Shown here: in pieces, positions 1 through 10,947 of the stretch
Layout of the letters: each line of letters opens with the position of its first letter
How positions within the stretch are numbered: position 1 is the first letter of the stretch
Source of the DNA: Dryas octopetala
Taxonomy: Eukaryota; Streptophyta; Magnoliopsida; Rosales; Rosaceae
Reading direction: 5' to 3'
Assembly: GCA_963921425.1 (NCBI GenBank)
Contig: OY992835.1
Coordinates: 13,268,001 to 13,332,000 of the forward strand
DNA length: 64,000 bases
Notes under the pieces: model-generated
What the model was told of the DNA's origin: nothing
Seen by the model: only the letters and a program-made list of their open reading frames with translations
Database searches by the model: none
Program-made: the position numbers and the translations under genes

Positions 1-1190
1 ATTATCAAAATACGGAAATTTTGAATGAAACTTCACAATATGTTTATTTAACATATTATCTACTACATTGATAAAAAACATTGAAAAAAACCAAATTATA
101 TGGTAGGTTTCATGTGATATGTGATGAATATAATGCGCGCTGGAGGCAAATACTATGAAATAAAATTAGTATCATGAATAAATAAAATTAATATATTATT
201 TATACTCTATAATATATACACTAAATTCTATATACTTTATAATCTATACTCTATATTATTTAAGATATCGTATAGAATATAAGGGTTTAGGTCCTTTAGG
301 ATATTTTTAATTATTTTTTATATAAAAAGGTATTAGAGTTTATTGGTTTAGGGTTTAAAAACAATTAAACGAAACTCCAACACGGCCAAACGAAATCTCA
401 AATCATTTTTTTTTTCAATTGCCCAAAAACCTCAAACGAAACTCTACAGTCACCAGTCGCCACATTTGAAAATTGAATGAAATGGTCCTTCCTCTTCCTT
501 GCTTTGGAAACCATAATTACTTTCCAATTCTAAAATCAAAAATACAAATAATAATAATAAACAATTCCACTCCTAAAAAGTCTTCTCTGCTTTTATCCTC
601 TTTTTTTTTTTTTTTTGTTGCCCCGGATTGTGGTATTTCTTTCCCAATGTATATTGGAATGTCCTAAATTCAATAAATTCGATTCCCTTTCATTTGGCTC
701 TAAAGAAATATTACTGCACTAAATCTAATTGGTGTATATCCATTCCATCATTTTTTGAACTAGAAGAAAAAGAGGAAATGACAAATTCAATCCTTGTAAT
801 TTTAGGTCATGTTTCAAGAATTCATCCACAAATTATGGCCATTTACTATATGGTGTTTGAATTGGCCCAATAACCTTCTTTCTATCTTCTGATCTCTGAC
901 GAATAAAAACTCTTCCTTCTCTGATGGGATTGGTGTCTGGCATGGTTCACTTTTCAGTTGTTATTTTGTTAATTCAGCCAAAAAAAAAAAAAGACTTCAA
1001 AACAAGTCATTTGATATATACAGTATAATTAAGCATTATGCAAAACTAAACCCAAGGGGCATATGCATATGCAGATGATATAGATAATGGGAAAAATAGA
1101 GAGATAGAGTCAAGCCGACATTGCAGTGGCCATCTCATTCAAACCAGCAGTATCTCTGGGGCTTTTGTCTTCACTCTCACTCTTTCACTT
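1..1190. other. AT-rich flank, no gene seen
   Basis: This stretch is AT-rich with runs of T and A and no convincing coding frame. Its last 100 bases become CT-rich, as expected for a promoter and 5' leader of the truncated gene that starts at 1233. Confidence 0.5.
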
Positions 1191-1232
1191 TGAGCTCACA
1201 CACTTCGAGAAACGAAACCAGAGCACGAGAAC

Positions 1233-1371
1233 ATGGGCTGCGTATCTTCCAATCTCTTCAACCATGACGACGAGTTCACCCAACTCGGCAGCTCAGCACT
1301 GAGTCACCACATCGTCTCCCTCACCTCCTCCACCTACGGCCTTCTCACTCTCGACCCACCACCTGCCGCGT
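1233..1371 (+). pseudogene. 5' fragment of a glutaredoxin-family protein
   Basis: The reading frame opens with MGCVSSNLFNHDDEF and continues to GLLTLDPPP, about 46 residues. From memory this is the N-terminus of the plant proteins related to Arabidopsis At5g39865 and At3g28850. These have a glycine-2 N-myristoylation type start, a variable middle and a C-terminal glutaredoxin domain. Here the frame leaves the family after the PPP and runs into unrelated GC-rich sequence and CGAAATTT repeats, so the glutaredoxin domain and its active site are absent. The CT-rich leader before the ATG looks like a normal plant 5' UTR, so transcription may still start here. Either a 5' gene fragment was duplicated, or a repeat insertion cut the gene. 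The family call is an inference from the N-terminus alone. Confidence 0.6.
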
Positions 1372-1645
1372 TCCCCCCTGCCGCGCCCAAGATCTCCCTC
1401 CTGCCGCGCTCCCCGGCCACCTCCTGCCGCCGCCCCTCCTTTCTCCCCCAATCTCCCCCTGCCGCACCCCCCTGCAGCCGCCGGCGAAACTTCGGCGAAA
1501 TTTCGAGAATTTCGGCGAAATTTCGAAAATTTCGGCGAAATTTCGAAAATTTCGCCGAAATTATACCGAAAATTTAACGAAACTACGTTTCGATTTCGCC
1601 CACTCCTCAAAACGAAAATTTCGGCGAAATTTTCGAAATTTAAAT
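1372..1645. repeat. GC-rich CTGCCGC block followed by CGAAATTT repeats
   Basis: Positions 1372-1485 hold repeated CCTGCCGC-like words. Positions 1486-1640 hold several copies of a roughly 21-bp unit built on TTTCGGCGAAATTTCG, each partly palindromic. The block abuts the broken glutaredoxin-like frame and is the likely edge of an inserted repeat. I could not find its other end. Confidence 0.55.
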
Positions 1646-2487
1646 CCTTGGAGAGGTTTCAAATTTAAAGTTTTTTTTCTTAGATAAAAACAAAAATTTA
1701 TGTGTCAAATTTAAATGTTAAATGATGTGACAGTGTATAATGTAATAATGTATGATTATACTTATTTTAAATACTTGAAAACTTCATTTGGAATCCAAAT
1801 TTAAAATTCTTTATAGTCATCAAACAATATTAACGAGTTTATTTTCAACTATTTTATGTTTTGCATGCCAAAACTATTCTGCACCAAAGACTCCTTGATT
1901 TTTCTTTCTCTTGAATATACTTGACTTCTGATTCAAGAATTTGCTATAATTTCGAAACTTATAATATGCTTTGGAATTTTATTAGTAAATTTAGAGAAAA
2001 TTAGCTAACTCGTAGATTTCTTATGCATCTGAATTGGAAATTAATATACTCAAAGCAAGGAAAGGGCTCAAATTCGGATATGAATCATGCATAGAATTTG
2101 GTTTGTACGTACTGTGTGGATCTTAATTGCACTCTGGAAGGAGGGAACAATATTATGGGATTTATGGGTGTTTTTCTCAGGAGGTTTAGAGTTTGGACCC
2201 ATGGCATTGAATAAGGACCACAGGAATTAAATTGCCATGGCTTCCAAAATTCATTAATTCAGATATCAAGAAAAAAAAAAAAAAAAAAAACAGAAAAGTC
2301 AGATATCAAGTAGTAAGTCTCCAGTTATCAACCCATCTAATCGACGATTAGTCATGAAATAAAAAATAGCCATGTTTTGAGGTGATGGAATCGAATATTT
2401 GTATATATAATAAGGTTGGGTTTTTATTTTTGATTTATAACTATTATTATAAAAGATAATTACAAAAAAATTCATTTTTAGAGCCCT

Positions 2488-3432
2488 TTGTACAAAAAAC
2501 CACACTTAAAAAGTTGAATGATAAATAAGTCTACTTTGTACAAGTAAGTCTACTTTTTTGTACAAATAAGTCCACGTTATATTTTTTTCTATGATTTTTT
2601 TTTAAAACTAAATAAATTGTAACAGTAATAATAATTGCTACTGCCAAATAGTAGTAATTTATAGTGTATTTTTATAATTTAAATAGTTACTGTTTCACAA
2701 TAACAATGATTGCTATTGCTAAATATTAATAATTAATAAAATATTTTTATAATTTAAATAGTTACTATTTGACAATAATAATGATTGTCACAATAATTGA
2801 AAGCAATTAACAAAGTGTTACTAGTAAAATTAAGGTTTTTATTCCAAAAACTTGTATTTGATTTGATTTGATTTGATTGCATTGCACCAAGTACTAAGAA
2901 CTACCATGATTGGACCAGTGGATTTTGGGTTGCATTTGAGTGCATTTAGTGAGTGTACATAAAAAATAATGTTGTTAAGTAAAAAGTGCGTAGCATATAA
3001 AAATTTGTATTGTTAAAAATTTGTACAAAAAACCTCACTTAAAAAGTTAAATGACAAATAAGTCCACTTTGTACAAGTAAGTCTACTTTTTTGTACAAAT
3101 AAGTTCACGTTATGTTTTTTTCTATGATTTTTTTTTAAACTAAACAAATTGTTACAATAATAATAATTGCTTCTGCCAAATAGTAGTAATTAATAGTGTA
3201 TTTTTATAATTTAAATAGGTACTGTTTCACAATAATAATGATTGCTATTGCTAAATATTAATAATTAATAAAATATTTTTATAATTTAAATAGTTACTAT
3301 ATGACAGTAATAATGATTGTCACAATAATTGAAAGTAATTAGCAAAGTCTTACTAGTAAAATTAAGATTTTTATTCCAAAAGCTTGTATTTGATTTGATT
3401 TGATTTGATTTGATTTGATTGCATTGCACCAA
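2488..3432. repeat. Direct duplication of a ~400-bp segment
   Basis: Positions 2488-2890 recur at 3024-3432 in the same orientation with few differences. Both copies start with TACAAAAAACC and end in a run of TTTGA units followed by GCATTGCACCAA. The second copy has two more TTTGA units. About 130 bp of unrelated sequence separates them. No coding frame is present. Confidence 0.85.
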
Positions 3433-3568
3433 ATACAACAACAACTCTCCATAGTTAAGATTTGATTTGTTTTTCTCCACAATTCTCAACTCCCCACAAC
3501 AAAAACAGAAAACAGGGTTCTACATGCTTTTAAAAACTGTAGTGAATCACAACAACAATTTTTAGTAA

Positions 3569-4878
3569 GGGAAAATGTTAGCAAAAGGACTATAAATATA
3601 CCCCTATTTTTAGTTGAGGATCCCGATTTCACTTTGATTCAATTAAGGACTATAATTTTTCAAATGGCTCAATCAAGTACATTCCGTCATGTTTGTCACA
3701 TTTACCATTAAGAATTGGTCACGTGACCCTCACGTGACCAATTTATAAGGGCAAAAAAGTCTTTTCTCCCCTCCCCTCCCCTCCCCCCTCTCTTTTCTCT
3801 CTACCCACCAGCCAGCTCCCCCTCCCCGTCACAGTCACCCATCCCCGCCCCCTCCTCCCCCTATACCAACGCCATCCCTCCCCCCTCCCCCACCAGTCCC
3901 AGCCCAGCCCTGGCCCCATCCAGCTCCACCACCCCAACCCAGCCCCGGCCCCGTCGCAAAACCCAGTCAAACCCAGCCCCAGCCCCGTTCACCACACCCA
4001 GCCGCACTAAGTGGGCAATGCCTGCTGGGAGCTCTACTGCCTGGAGCATGGCATCCAGCCCAACGGCCAGATGCCGAGCGACAAGACCATCGGCCGCGGC
4101 GACGACGCCTTCAACACCTTCTTCAGCGAGACCGGCGCCGGCAAGCACGTCCCCCGCGCCATCTTCGTCGACCTCGAGCCCACCGTCATCGACGAGGTCC
4201 GCACGGGCACCTACCACCAGCTCTTCCACCTTGAGCAGCTCATCAGCGGCAAGGACGACACCGCCAACAACTTCGCCCGCAGCCACTACACCATCGGTAA
4301 AGAGATCGTCGATCTCTGCCTCGACTGCATTCATAAGCTCGCTGACAACTGTACCGGTCTCCAGGGTTTCCTCGTCTTCAATGCTGTCGGTGGAGGAACC
4401 GGGTCGGGTCTCGGCTCGCTTCTCCTGGAGCATCTCTCCGTTGATTACGGAAAGAAGTCTAAGCTTGGATTCACTGTGTAGGGAGAGGGATGGCGCGTAG
4501 AGATATGAGAGATGGCGCCAGGGCTGGGTGTGACTGCGTTTTGCGACGGGGCCGGGGCTGGGTTGGGGTGGTGGAGCTGGATGGGGCCAAGGCTGGGACG
4601 GGTGGGGGAGGGGGGATGGCGCGCAGAGATACAAGAGAAAAAAGAGGGGAGGGGAGGGGAGGGGAAGGGAGGGAAGGGGAGAAAAGACTTTTTTGCCCTT
4701 ATAAATTGGTCACGTGAGGGTCACGTGACCAATTCTTAACGGTAAATGTGACAGACATGACGGAATGTACTTGATTGAGCCATTTGAAAAATTATAGTCC
4801 TTAATTGAATCAAAGTGAAATCGGGATCCTCAACTAAAAATAGGGGTATATTTATAGTCCTTTTGCTAACATTTTTCC
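3569..4878. mobile_element. Pack-MULE (Mutator-like element carrying a host exon)
   Basis: The two ends are long inverted repeats. About 200 bp at 3569-3775 and 4672-4878 match almost base for base, and weaker inverted similarity extends inward to about 3985 and 4523. The ends read GGGAAAATGTTAGC and its complement. The flanks carry the duplication TTTTTAGTAA (9-10 bp) at 3559-3568 and 4879-4888, the size expected for Mutator-superfamily elements. No transposase is present, so the element is non-autonomous. Its centre is an alpha-tubulin exon (4011-4480). Near-identical ends suggest a recent insertion. Each arm carries two CACGTG palindromes about 10 bp apart. Confidence 0.92.
4011..4480 (+). 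pseudogene. Captured alpha-tubulin exon fragment
   Basis: The frame encodes about 156 residues of plant alpha-tubulin, starting at [14 protein letters not shown] (near residue 16 of the normal protein) and ending at KLGFTV, where sequence of the host element supplies a stop. It covers most of the GTP-binding domain, including the GGGTGSG tubulin signature. The first 15 residues and roughly the C-terminal 60% are missing, so no functional tubulin can be made. The left border fits the AG/GT exon junction expected at the first intron of plant alpha-tubulin genes, so a genomic exon rather than a cDNA may have been captured (inference). The frame is intact but carries several substitutions at normally invariant arginine, proline and glycine positions. 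It lies in the Pack-MULE and is much more GC-rich than its surroundings. Confidence 0.93.
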
Positions 4879-5066
4879 TTTTTAGTAATTATACACAGGT
4901 ACAACACTTTTACATTAATATTTATCAAATACTTTGATATTGTTTTTTGCACTCAAAGCACTTTTGAAAATATAGTTTACCAAACACTCAACTGCTTTAC
5001 TTTATAATTAACTTTACTTCACAACTGTTTTTCCTCACAACAATATCAAACTGGTCTTTAGTAGTA

Positions 5067-6306
5067 TTAGAGTATGGTGGAAAAATTATAGATCCTAATT
5101 CAAACTAAAAAAAAAAGAACTCAAACATTATGCTTTCATCTAATAACTAATAAGCTATCTTTATACTCATATGACTTCTTTTTCTATTTGCCCTATTATA
5201 ATAATATCTTAACTTATCTTCTCATTCTCCCTCACTATTTTGAAACCTCAGTTATCAAAAGCTTACTGAGATATAGTTGATCTCACAGGGATTTCAACTT
5301 TTTTATTTTTTTGAGTACTATGACTTTTCAAGTTAAGCATGCTTTTTTCTTTTTTTCTTTTTTTAAAATCCAAAACAGATAAGCCTATGATTAGACGTCC
5401 CACTTGCAAAAGCACGGTGGCATGCTGGTCCACTTTAATGAGTCGAGTACTCGACACTTGTCACTGTTCATCGAGCGCTCAGCTATTTGAAACTGCATAA
5501 AAATGATACTTATAGATATACTTTATGTCTTTTCTTATATAATGAAACCAACAAAAAACACATAATTCAGGTTTATGGAGTCACATACACTTCTAATGTA
5601 AAAATAACTGTTACAAATTGAATAATGGCACTACCCAAATTTTTTATTTTTTTTAAAGGCACTAATACAGTAAAAACACAGAGTCTGTTATAACGTGGGT
5701 TTATTTGTCAAAAAATAGACTCATTTATCATTGCAACCTTTTAGGTGGATTTATTTATCATTAAGGGTTGTAAAGTATACTATAAAATCATTTACTTTTA
5801 TTAATATTACTCTCTATTTTTCTCATAAATTTGACGATTAAATAAATAAAATTACTAATTTGTCTTTAAATTGCAACGATTTGTAAATTATATAACCAAA
5901 ATCAAAACCATTAAAACTATAATAATACAAGTGAAACTTACCAAACTACTAGGATCAAAAATGAAATTTGGTCATTTTATTTCTCTATTTCATTTCCTTA
6001 TAAAAGATAGCACATCTTCAAAATGTTCACATCAAACATGACAAAAGAATCCAATACCCGTTTGCAAGTCCCCATCTTATAAAATAAACGCTTCTTAAGT
6101 ACGTGTTGGCTTGTGTGGATGTTGTTGAAACTTGAAAGTTGAATAAAAATGCTTACAGAAGAAAAATACGCAATCTGTATATAAAACGTATTATTGGAGT
6201 TCTTTTTATTTATTTATTTTAATGGAGTAACAATCAAATATCCACCCACATGTGTATCTGAAATTCCATATAAAATTGGTACCAAAAACAAAATTTCATT
6301 CCATAA
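5067..6306. other. Intergenic AT-rich sequence
   Basis: No gene was recognised. Positions about 5830-5970 resemble the subterminal part of the MULE at 55699-59367 (words such as TTGCAACGATTTGTAAATTA and ACCAAAATCA), so this may be an eroded solo end of that family. Confidence 0.45.
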
Positions 6307-6315
6307 AATATTAAT

Positions 6316-7148
6316 GAGCAAATTACATGTAGGTATTTTAAATTTACACCATTTTTCAAGTTGGTATCCCAATTAAAAAAAATTATAAAAACGTGCCTCA
6401 ACTATTATTTTTGGACACCTACATACCTTCGTTAAGTTTTTCGTCTGAAAGACCGTTAAGTATTAATGTGGTACACTGGCGTAGCTTTAAAAAATAGCCA
6501 CATAACCCAAAATAATAAAAAATAAAATAATTTTTAAAGAAAAGCCATGTTGACAGTTAAATTATAAAAAAAATTAAAAAATTTAAAAAGTAAAAATAAA
6601 AATAAAATATAAAAACAAAAACAAAAAACTAAGAAAAAAACATCCCCCATTATTGTGCAGATCACAGATCCCTTAATCAATCCCCAATTTTTTTATAGCA
6701 ACTCCATCGACGATGCTTATCTTTCTCCATCAACTCCATCGACGATGCAAATCGTAGATCCCTCCCTTCTCCAGCAACTCTCTCATCCTTATTCTTAGAA
6801 AACAATTGAGGATTGATTGAGGGATCTGCCATCTGCACAATGATGGGGCATGTTTTTTTCCTTTGGTTTTTTTTTTGTTTTTATATTTTATTTTACTTTT
6901 AAAAGTTTTTTATAATTTATTTTTTCACGTGGCTTTTTTTAACAATTATTTTTTTTGTCTATGTGATTATTTTTTAAAGCTATGTCAGTGTGCCACATCG
7001 ATACTTAATGGCCTCTCAGACGGAAAACTTGATTGATATATGTGGGTGTCAAAAAATAGTAGTTGATGCACGTCTTTGCAACTTTTTTTAATTGGGGTAT
7101 CAACTTAAAAAAGGGTGTAAACCTGAAATACTTACGTATAATTTTCTT
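6316..7148. mobile_element. MULE-like foldback element
   Basis: The ends GAGCAAATTACATGTAGG and, inverted, AAGAAAATTATACGTAAG start long inverted repeats that continue through most of the element. The words CATCCCCCATTATTGTGCAG and ATGATGGGG mark opposite arms near the centre. The 9-bp duplication AATATTAAT flanks it at 6307-6315 and 7149-7157. No coding capacity is seen. Its arms have diverged, so it is older than the Pack-MULE. Confidence 0.82.
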
Positions 7149-7157
7149 AATATTAAT

Positions 7158-8258
7158 CCTAATTCCTAAAGGATTGATTTCTTAATCTTTGATGACTTTG
7201 AACATTTTAATATGTTTGAAAAGAAAAATATACAAAAAAGAACCGGACTGGAATTAACGTTGGATTCAAAAGGAAAAAAAAAAATCGTTGAAAATAAGTT
7301 ATGTTATTGTAATGTTATTATAATAAAGTTGGACAACTTGCAAACCCTACCACGCAATTATTGAGAAGAATCATTCACATTATTTATTCTTGAGCTTTGA
7401 ATTCCACCTAACCACAACTATAAAATTGATGAACAGATTTGGGTATGAATTTCGTTTTGTGGTTTAAGAATAAGGCAAATTGAAAATCCATGATCTTGAT
7501 GTGCTCTGAATTTTTTTGTCAAATAATACCAAACAATACTTACAAAGAAAATCAAAACGACACTACAAACAAAAGTAGAAAGACAATGTTTGGTCTTTAT
7601 AGTACAGTTTTGCATACTCAAGCTAATAAATAATGCGAGCTTTTATTGTTTATTCTCGTACCTTTCAAATTACAACCAACTAGTGCGTCCAAAGAGGCGG
7701 CTTGGGTTTTCTTGCATAGCAAGACTTGAGTTTATTCTAGACCACAAGTACAAATTTACAATCAATGAGCATAACATGACTTGGGTATAATATTTTATTA
7801 ATTGTGCTTGTTTCGTTGTAGTAGCAAGAATACATCCACCATATTAATAATTATTCATTTAGTGGATGATAGATAATTTATATTTATCGGAAAGATGTTT
7901 TGAATTTAAATTTTATAAACGACAATTGATTAACTATAAAAATAAAAATCCATCTATAAAATAAAAAGTATCTCCGAAGTTAAAAGGACACCGATGAAGA
8001 TGCAGTGTTTGTCAAAAACTCTCCAACAATTATATTAGTGATTGAGCTTCAAAAAGCTTAAATATGAGTTGAGAGAATATTCGGAGGAGTGGATAATATG
8101 AATTATGAAAAGCATACCTTTTGTGAGATAGTTTATATACCACGTGTAAGTATCCATTGCATCTTAGACACGTGGAAAATTCATAATTGAAAGGTTAAGG
8201 GGTTGGCATGGTTTGAGTATGATGACGGTGATCTCCCTGATTTCGGGTGAGTGGTTGG
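7158..8258. other. Intergenic AT-rich sequence
   Basis: No gene, clear repeat or RNA gene was recognised here. Confidence 0.45.
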
Positions 8259-8268
8259 ATTTGATGGG

Positions 8269-8637
8269 GAGTTAATTACACTTACACCCCTTGAGGTTTA
8301 TCGTTTTTTCACATATATCTTCTGGGGTTTCAATAATTACACATACACCCCCTGAGGTTTTAAAACTGTTATATATAACCTCTTATAGTGAGATGAAAAT
8401 GATGAGAAATTATGCAAAAAAGCATGCTAAGGGATTAAATAGCCTAATAAGATTATTCAAGGTGTAAGGTCCAACCTGAATACAAATATTTTCTTTTTTA
8501 TTTATTTATTTATTTTCTTGTAGGGGGTTATATGCAACAGTTTTAAAACTTCAGGGGGTGTATGTGTAATTATTAAAATCCTAGGGGGTGTATGTGAAAA
8601 GACGATAAATCTCAAAGAGTGTAAGTGTAATTAACCC
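8269..8637. mobile_element. Short MULE-type MITE
   Basis: The ends GAGTTAATTACACTTACAC and, inverted, GGGTTAATTACACTTACAC begin inverted repeats of more than 100 bp, with internal words on CCCCCTGAGGTTTTAAAAC. A perfect 10-bp duplication, ATTTGATGGG, flanks it at 8259-8268 and 8638-8647. There is no coding capacity. A second copy of the family lies at 55936-56851. Confidence 0.9.
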
Positions 8638-8647
8638 ATTTGATGGG

Positions 8648-9162
8648 TCATCCCTTGATTTAGTGAATAACCATTGACAAGGTTGTGGACCTTCTCCATC
8701 ATAGAACTATCAACTATACCCATAATGGGCTTTGGGAAATGATGTCCAATATGTGATTGGGGCATGCAGTGTTGAGGAATGATGCATGTAGTGGGCTTTG
8801 GGAACTTTATCAAGATTCACCACAATTATTTGGGCCTTGAAAGTCTGATATGTGAGTTGGGGTGTACTTTAGGCACACGGTCCAAAGTCCTGCAGATCGA
8901 GCTCCTTAGAGGCTCTGCAGTGGTGATCGTTGTGTACACATTACACATGTCGATATTTTTGCTAATTTAGTCGCGACACCAATCAGGCATAAAATTTTAC
9001 AAAAAAGCTTTGATGTTAGTGCATGTGGTTTAATTTCTTATATACCAATCGGTGACTCCTCCCTTTTTCAATATGAGATAGTGCAATGCTCTAATCAAGT
9101 CACTTTTCTCCGATAATAAGAGATAGATAAATACAATAATGTATCAACATTACGTGTAATTA
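8648..9162. other. Intergenic sequence
   Basis: No gene was recognised. Short open frames here have no familiar motif. Confidence 0.4.
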
Positions 9163-9171
9163 TTTTTTTTA

Positions 9172-9515
9172 GGCTTATTCGCGCCAATGCCCCCTGAAAG
9201 TAACTTCGATTTTTAATTTACCCCCTGAAACTTCATTCCTCCCACTTTGCCTCCCGAACTTTACAATTTCAATATTCCGTCAACTCCGTCTATGGGTCTG
9301 TCAAAAAACGCTTACGTAGAAGGGGCAATTAGGTCTTTTACATTAAAAATAAATAAATAAATACTTTCTAAAAAAATAGAAAAACCCCACCCCACCTACT
9401 CAGCCGCCGATGGTGGCCCGACGACTCCTTTTTCCTGTGCAGCACCCCAGCCCACATCACCCAGCCACCAACCAACCTCCCCTGCCTCTATCTGTCTCTC
9501 TTTCCCTCTCCTTCC

Positions 9516-9557
<42 letters not shown>

Positions 9558-10546
9558 CTATTCCCCTCTCTCTTTCTCTAGCTTTCTCTATCTTCCCCTC
9601 TCTCCCTCTCTTTCTCTGTCATCTCTGCCCAGATCCAGACCACGTCAAAACCCAAAGTTGTTGACCTTCGGGTAAGTTGCCGATTACAAAAGTCGTTGGG
9701 TGGCCGGCGGCTCGGTTTGCCTCAAAACCCAGATCTGAGAGAAAGAGGGAAAAGGGAGAGGGAGAGAGAATGAGAGGAAGATAGAGAGAAGGAAAGGTGA
9801 GGAAGCTGGGGAGGAGCTGCCGACAGTTAGGAAAGATGGGGAGGGTGGTGGGGTGGGTTGTAGGGGTGGGCATCAGTCGGGGTAGGTCGGTTTGGGACCC
9901 AAACCACCAGCCGGCTGAGAGGCTCGGTTTGCGGTGGTGCTGGCCCGCCACCGACCCATTTCTTTTCAGTCTGGTCAGCTGGGGGTGTAGTCGGATTGCA
10001 GGTTATGTGGGTCGGTGGTGGTTTGGGCTAAGAGAGGATGCAGTTGGGCTGAAGAGTGGAGAAGATGGTGGTTGTGAGGGTGACTGTGAAGCTTGTTGTG
10101 ATTTGCAGAGAAGAGAATAAGAAGCTGGAAAAGAGGAGAGAAGAAAATAGAATGGGTGGTTAGCTGGGCTGAGGAAGATGATGACTGGTTGGGTGGCGGG
10201 CAGGTTAGTTGCCAACGCTCGGGGTGGGGTGGGGTGAGTTGGGTCGGGGTTAAGGTAGGAGAGGGAATGCTGGGGCTATTTTTTTTTTTATTGTTTTCTT
10301 TACTTAATTCAAATTTTAATTTTTTTAATTTTTTTTATATATTATAGTTTTATAATAATTTTTTGTCCACATGGCGGGTTGTCAGTTCCGAATATGGGAC
10401 ACGTAAGCGTTTTTTGACAGACCCATAGACGGAGTTGACGGAATATTGAAATTGTAAAGTTCGGGGGGCAAAGTGGAAGGAATGAAGTTTCAGGGGGTAA
10501 ATTAAAAATCGAAGTTACTTTCAGAGAGCATCGGCGCGAATAAGCC
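9172..10546. mobile_element. MULE-like element with GC-rich interior
   Basis: The ends GGCTTATTCGCGCC and its complement open inverted repeats of about 170 bp, including GACGGAATATTGAAATTG and its mirror. The 9-bp duplication TTTTTTTTA is at 9163-9171 and 10547-10555. The interior (about 9400-10280) is unlike the AT-rich surroundings. It is CT-rich on the left with a (CT)n run at 9518-9554, then GA- and GGGT-rich on the right. It has open frames but no protein family I recognise. The interior may be acquired host DNA, but I cannot name a donor. Confidence 0.85.
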
Positions 10547-10555
10547 TTTTTTTTA

Positions 10556-10947
10556 AGTAGCTAGGATACTCTATTACCATCCAGCCTTAAAGTGATGGTG
10601 AAGGTAGTTTTGTCCTTAAATTTACATAAAAAGTCATCCTCTTTCATCTACCTGACTGGTGACCACTGATGAAAACATGCATGGCATGCCCTGCTGAAAA
10701 GATAGTGAGGATTCCCGGCCATTTACTAAATAAAAAATAGCAACCAGCTCATGACCCGGCCATAAACAATTCCCAGTTTCCCACCAATTAGTCAACGAAA
10801 TCGAATTTTAATAGTCCCCCTCTTTTGGCAGTAGCTAGGCGGATGAAGATGCTTATAACAACTTCAATGGTCTTATCTTAAGGTCTCAACCATAATAATT
10901 AATTAAGAAGCCCCAAATACTCTCTCTCTCTCTCTCTCTCTCTTCAC
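10556..10947 (+). promoter_or_regulatory. Presumed promoter and 5' leader of the ankyrin gene
   Basis: This is the interval between the MULE duplication and the start codon at 10948. It contains CTTATAACAAC near 10852 as a weak TATA candidate and a (CT)n tract at about 10919-10942 just before the ATG, typical of plant leaders. No other element was recognised. Confidence 0.4.

Larger units (their letters stand above)
3450..5066. repeat. Tourist-like MITE remnant split by the Pack-MULE
   Basis: The two flanks of the Pack-MULE, 3470-3568 and 4889-5060, match two consecutive parts of the intact PIF/Harbinger-type MITE at 56885-57557. Shared words include CCACAACAAAAACAGAAAAC, GTGAATCACAACAACAA and ACCAAACAC, and the right end AAACTGG. 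The left TIR of this copy is lost or has merged with the preceding duplication. The Pack-MULE therefore jumped into a pre-existing MITE. Confidence 0.7.

Noticed and set aside
1293-1610. 105-residue minus-strand frame over the glutaredoxin-like fragment
   Set aside because: Gly/Arg-rich translation of GC-rich repeats; the opposite strand has the recognisable protein start.
3861-4634. 257-residue open frame on the minus strand across the tubulin insert
   Set aside because: It is the shadow of the GC-rich tubulin exon and TIRs; it shows no family motifs, and the plus frame matches tubulin.
9410-10347. Several 60-110-residue frames inside the MULE at 9172
   Set aside because: Low-complexity Ser/Leu/Pro or Gly/Trp-rich translations of CT/GA tracts, with no motif and no consistent strand.
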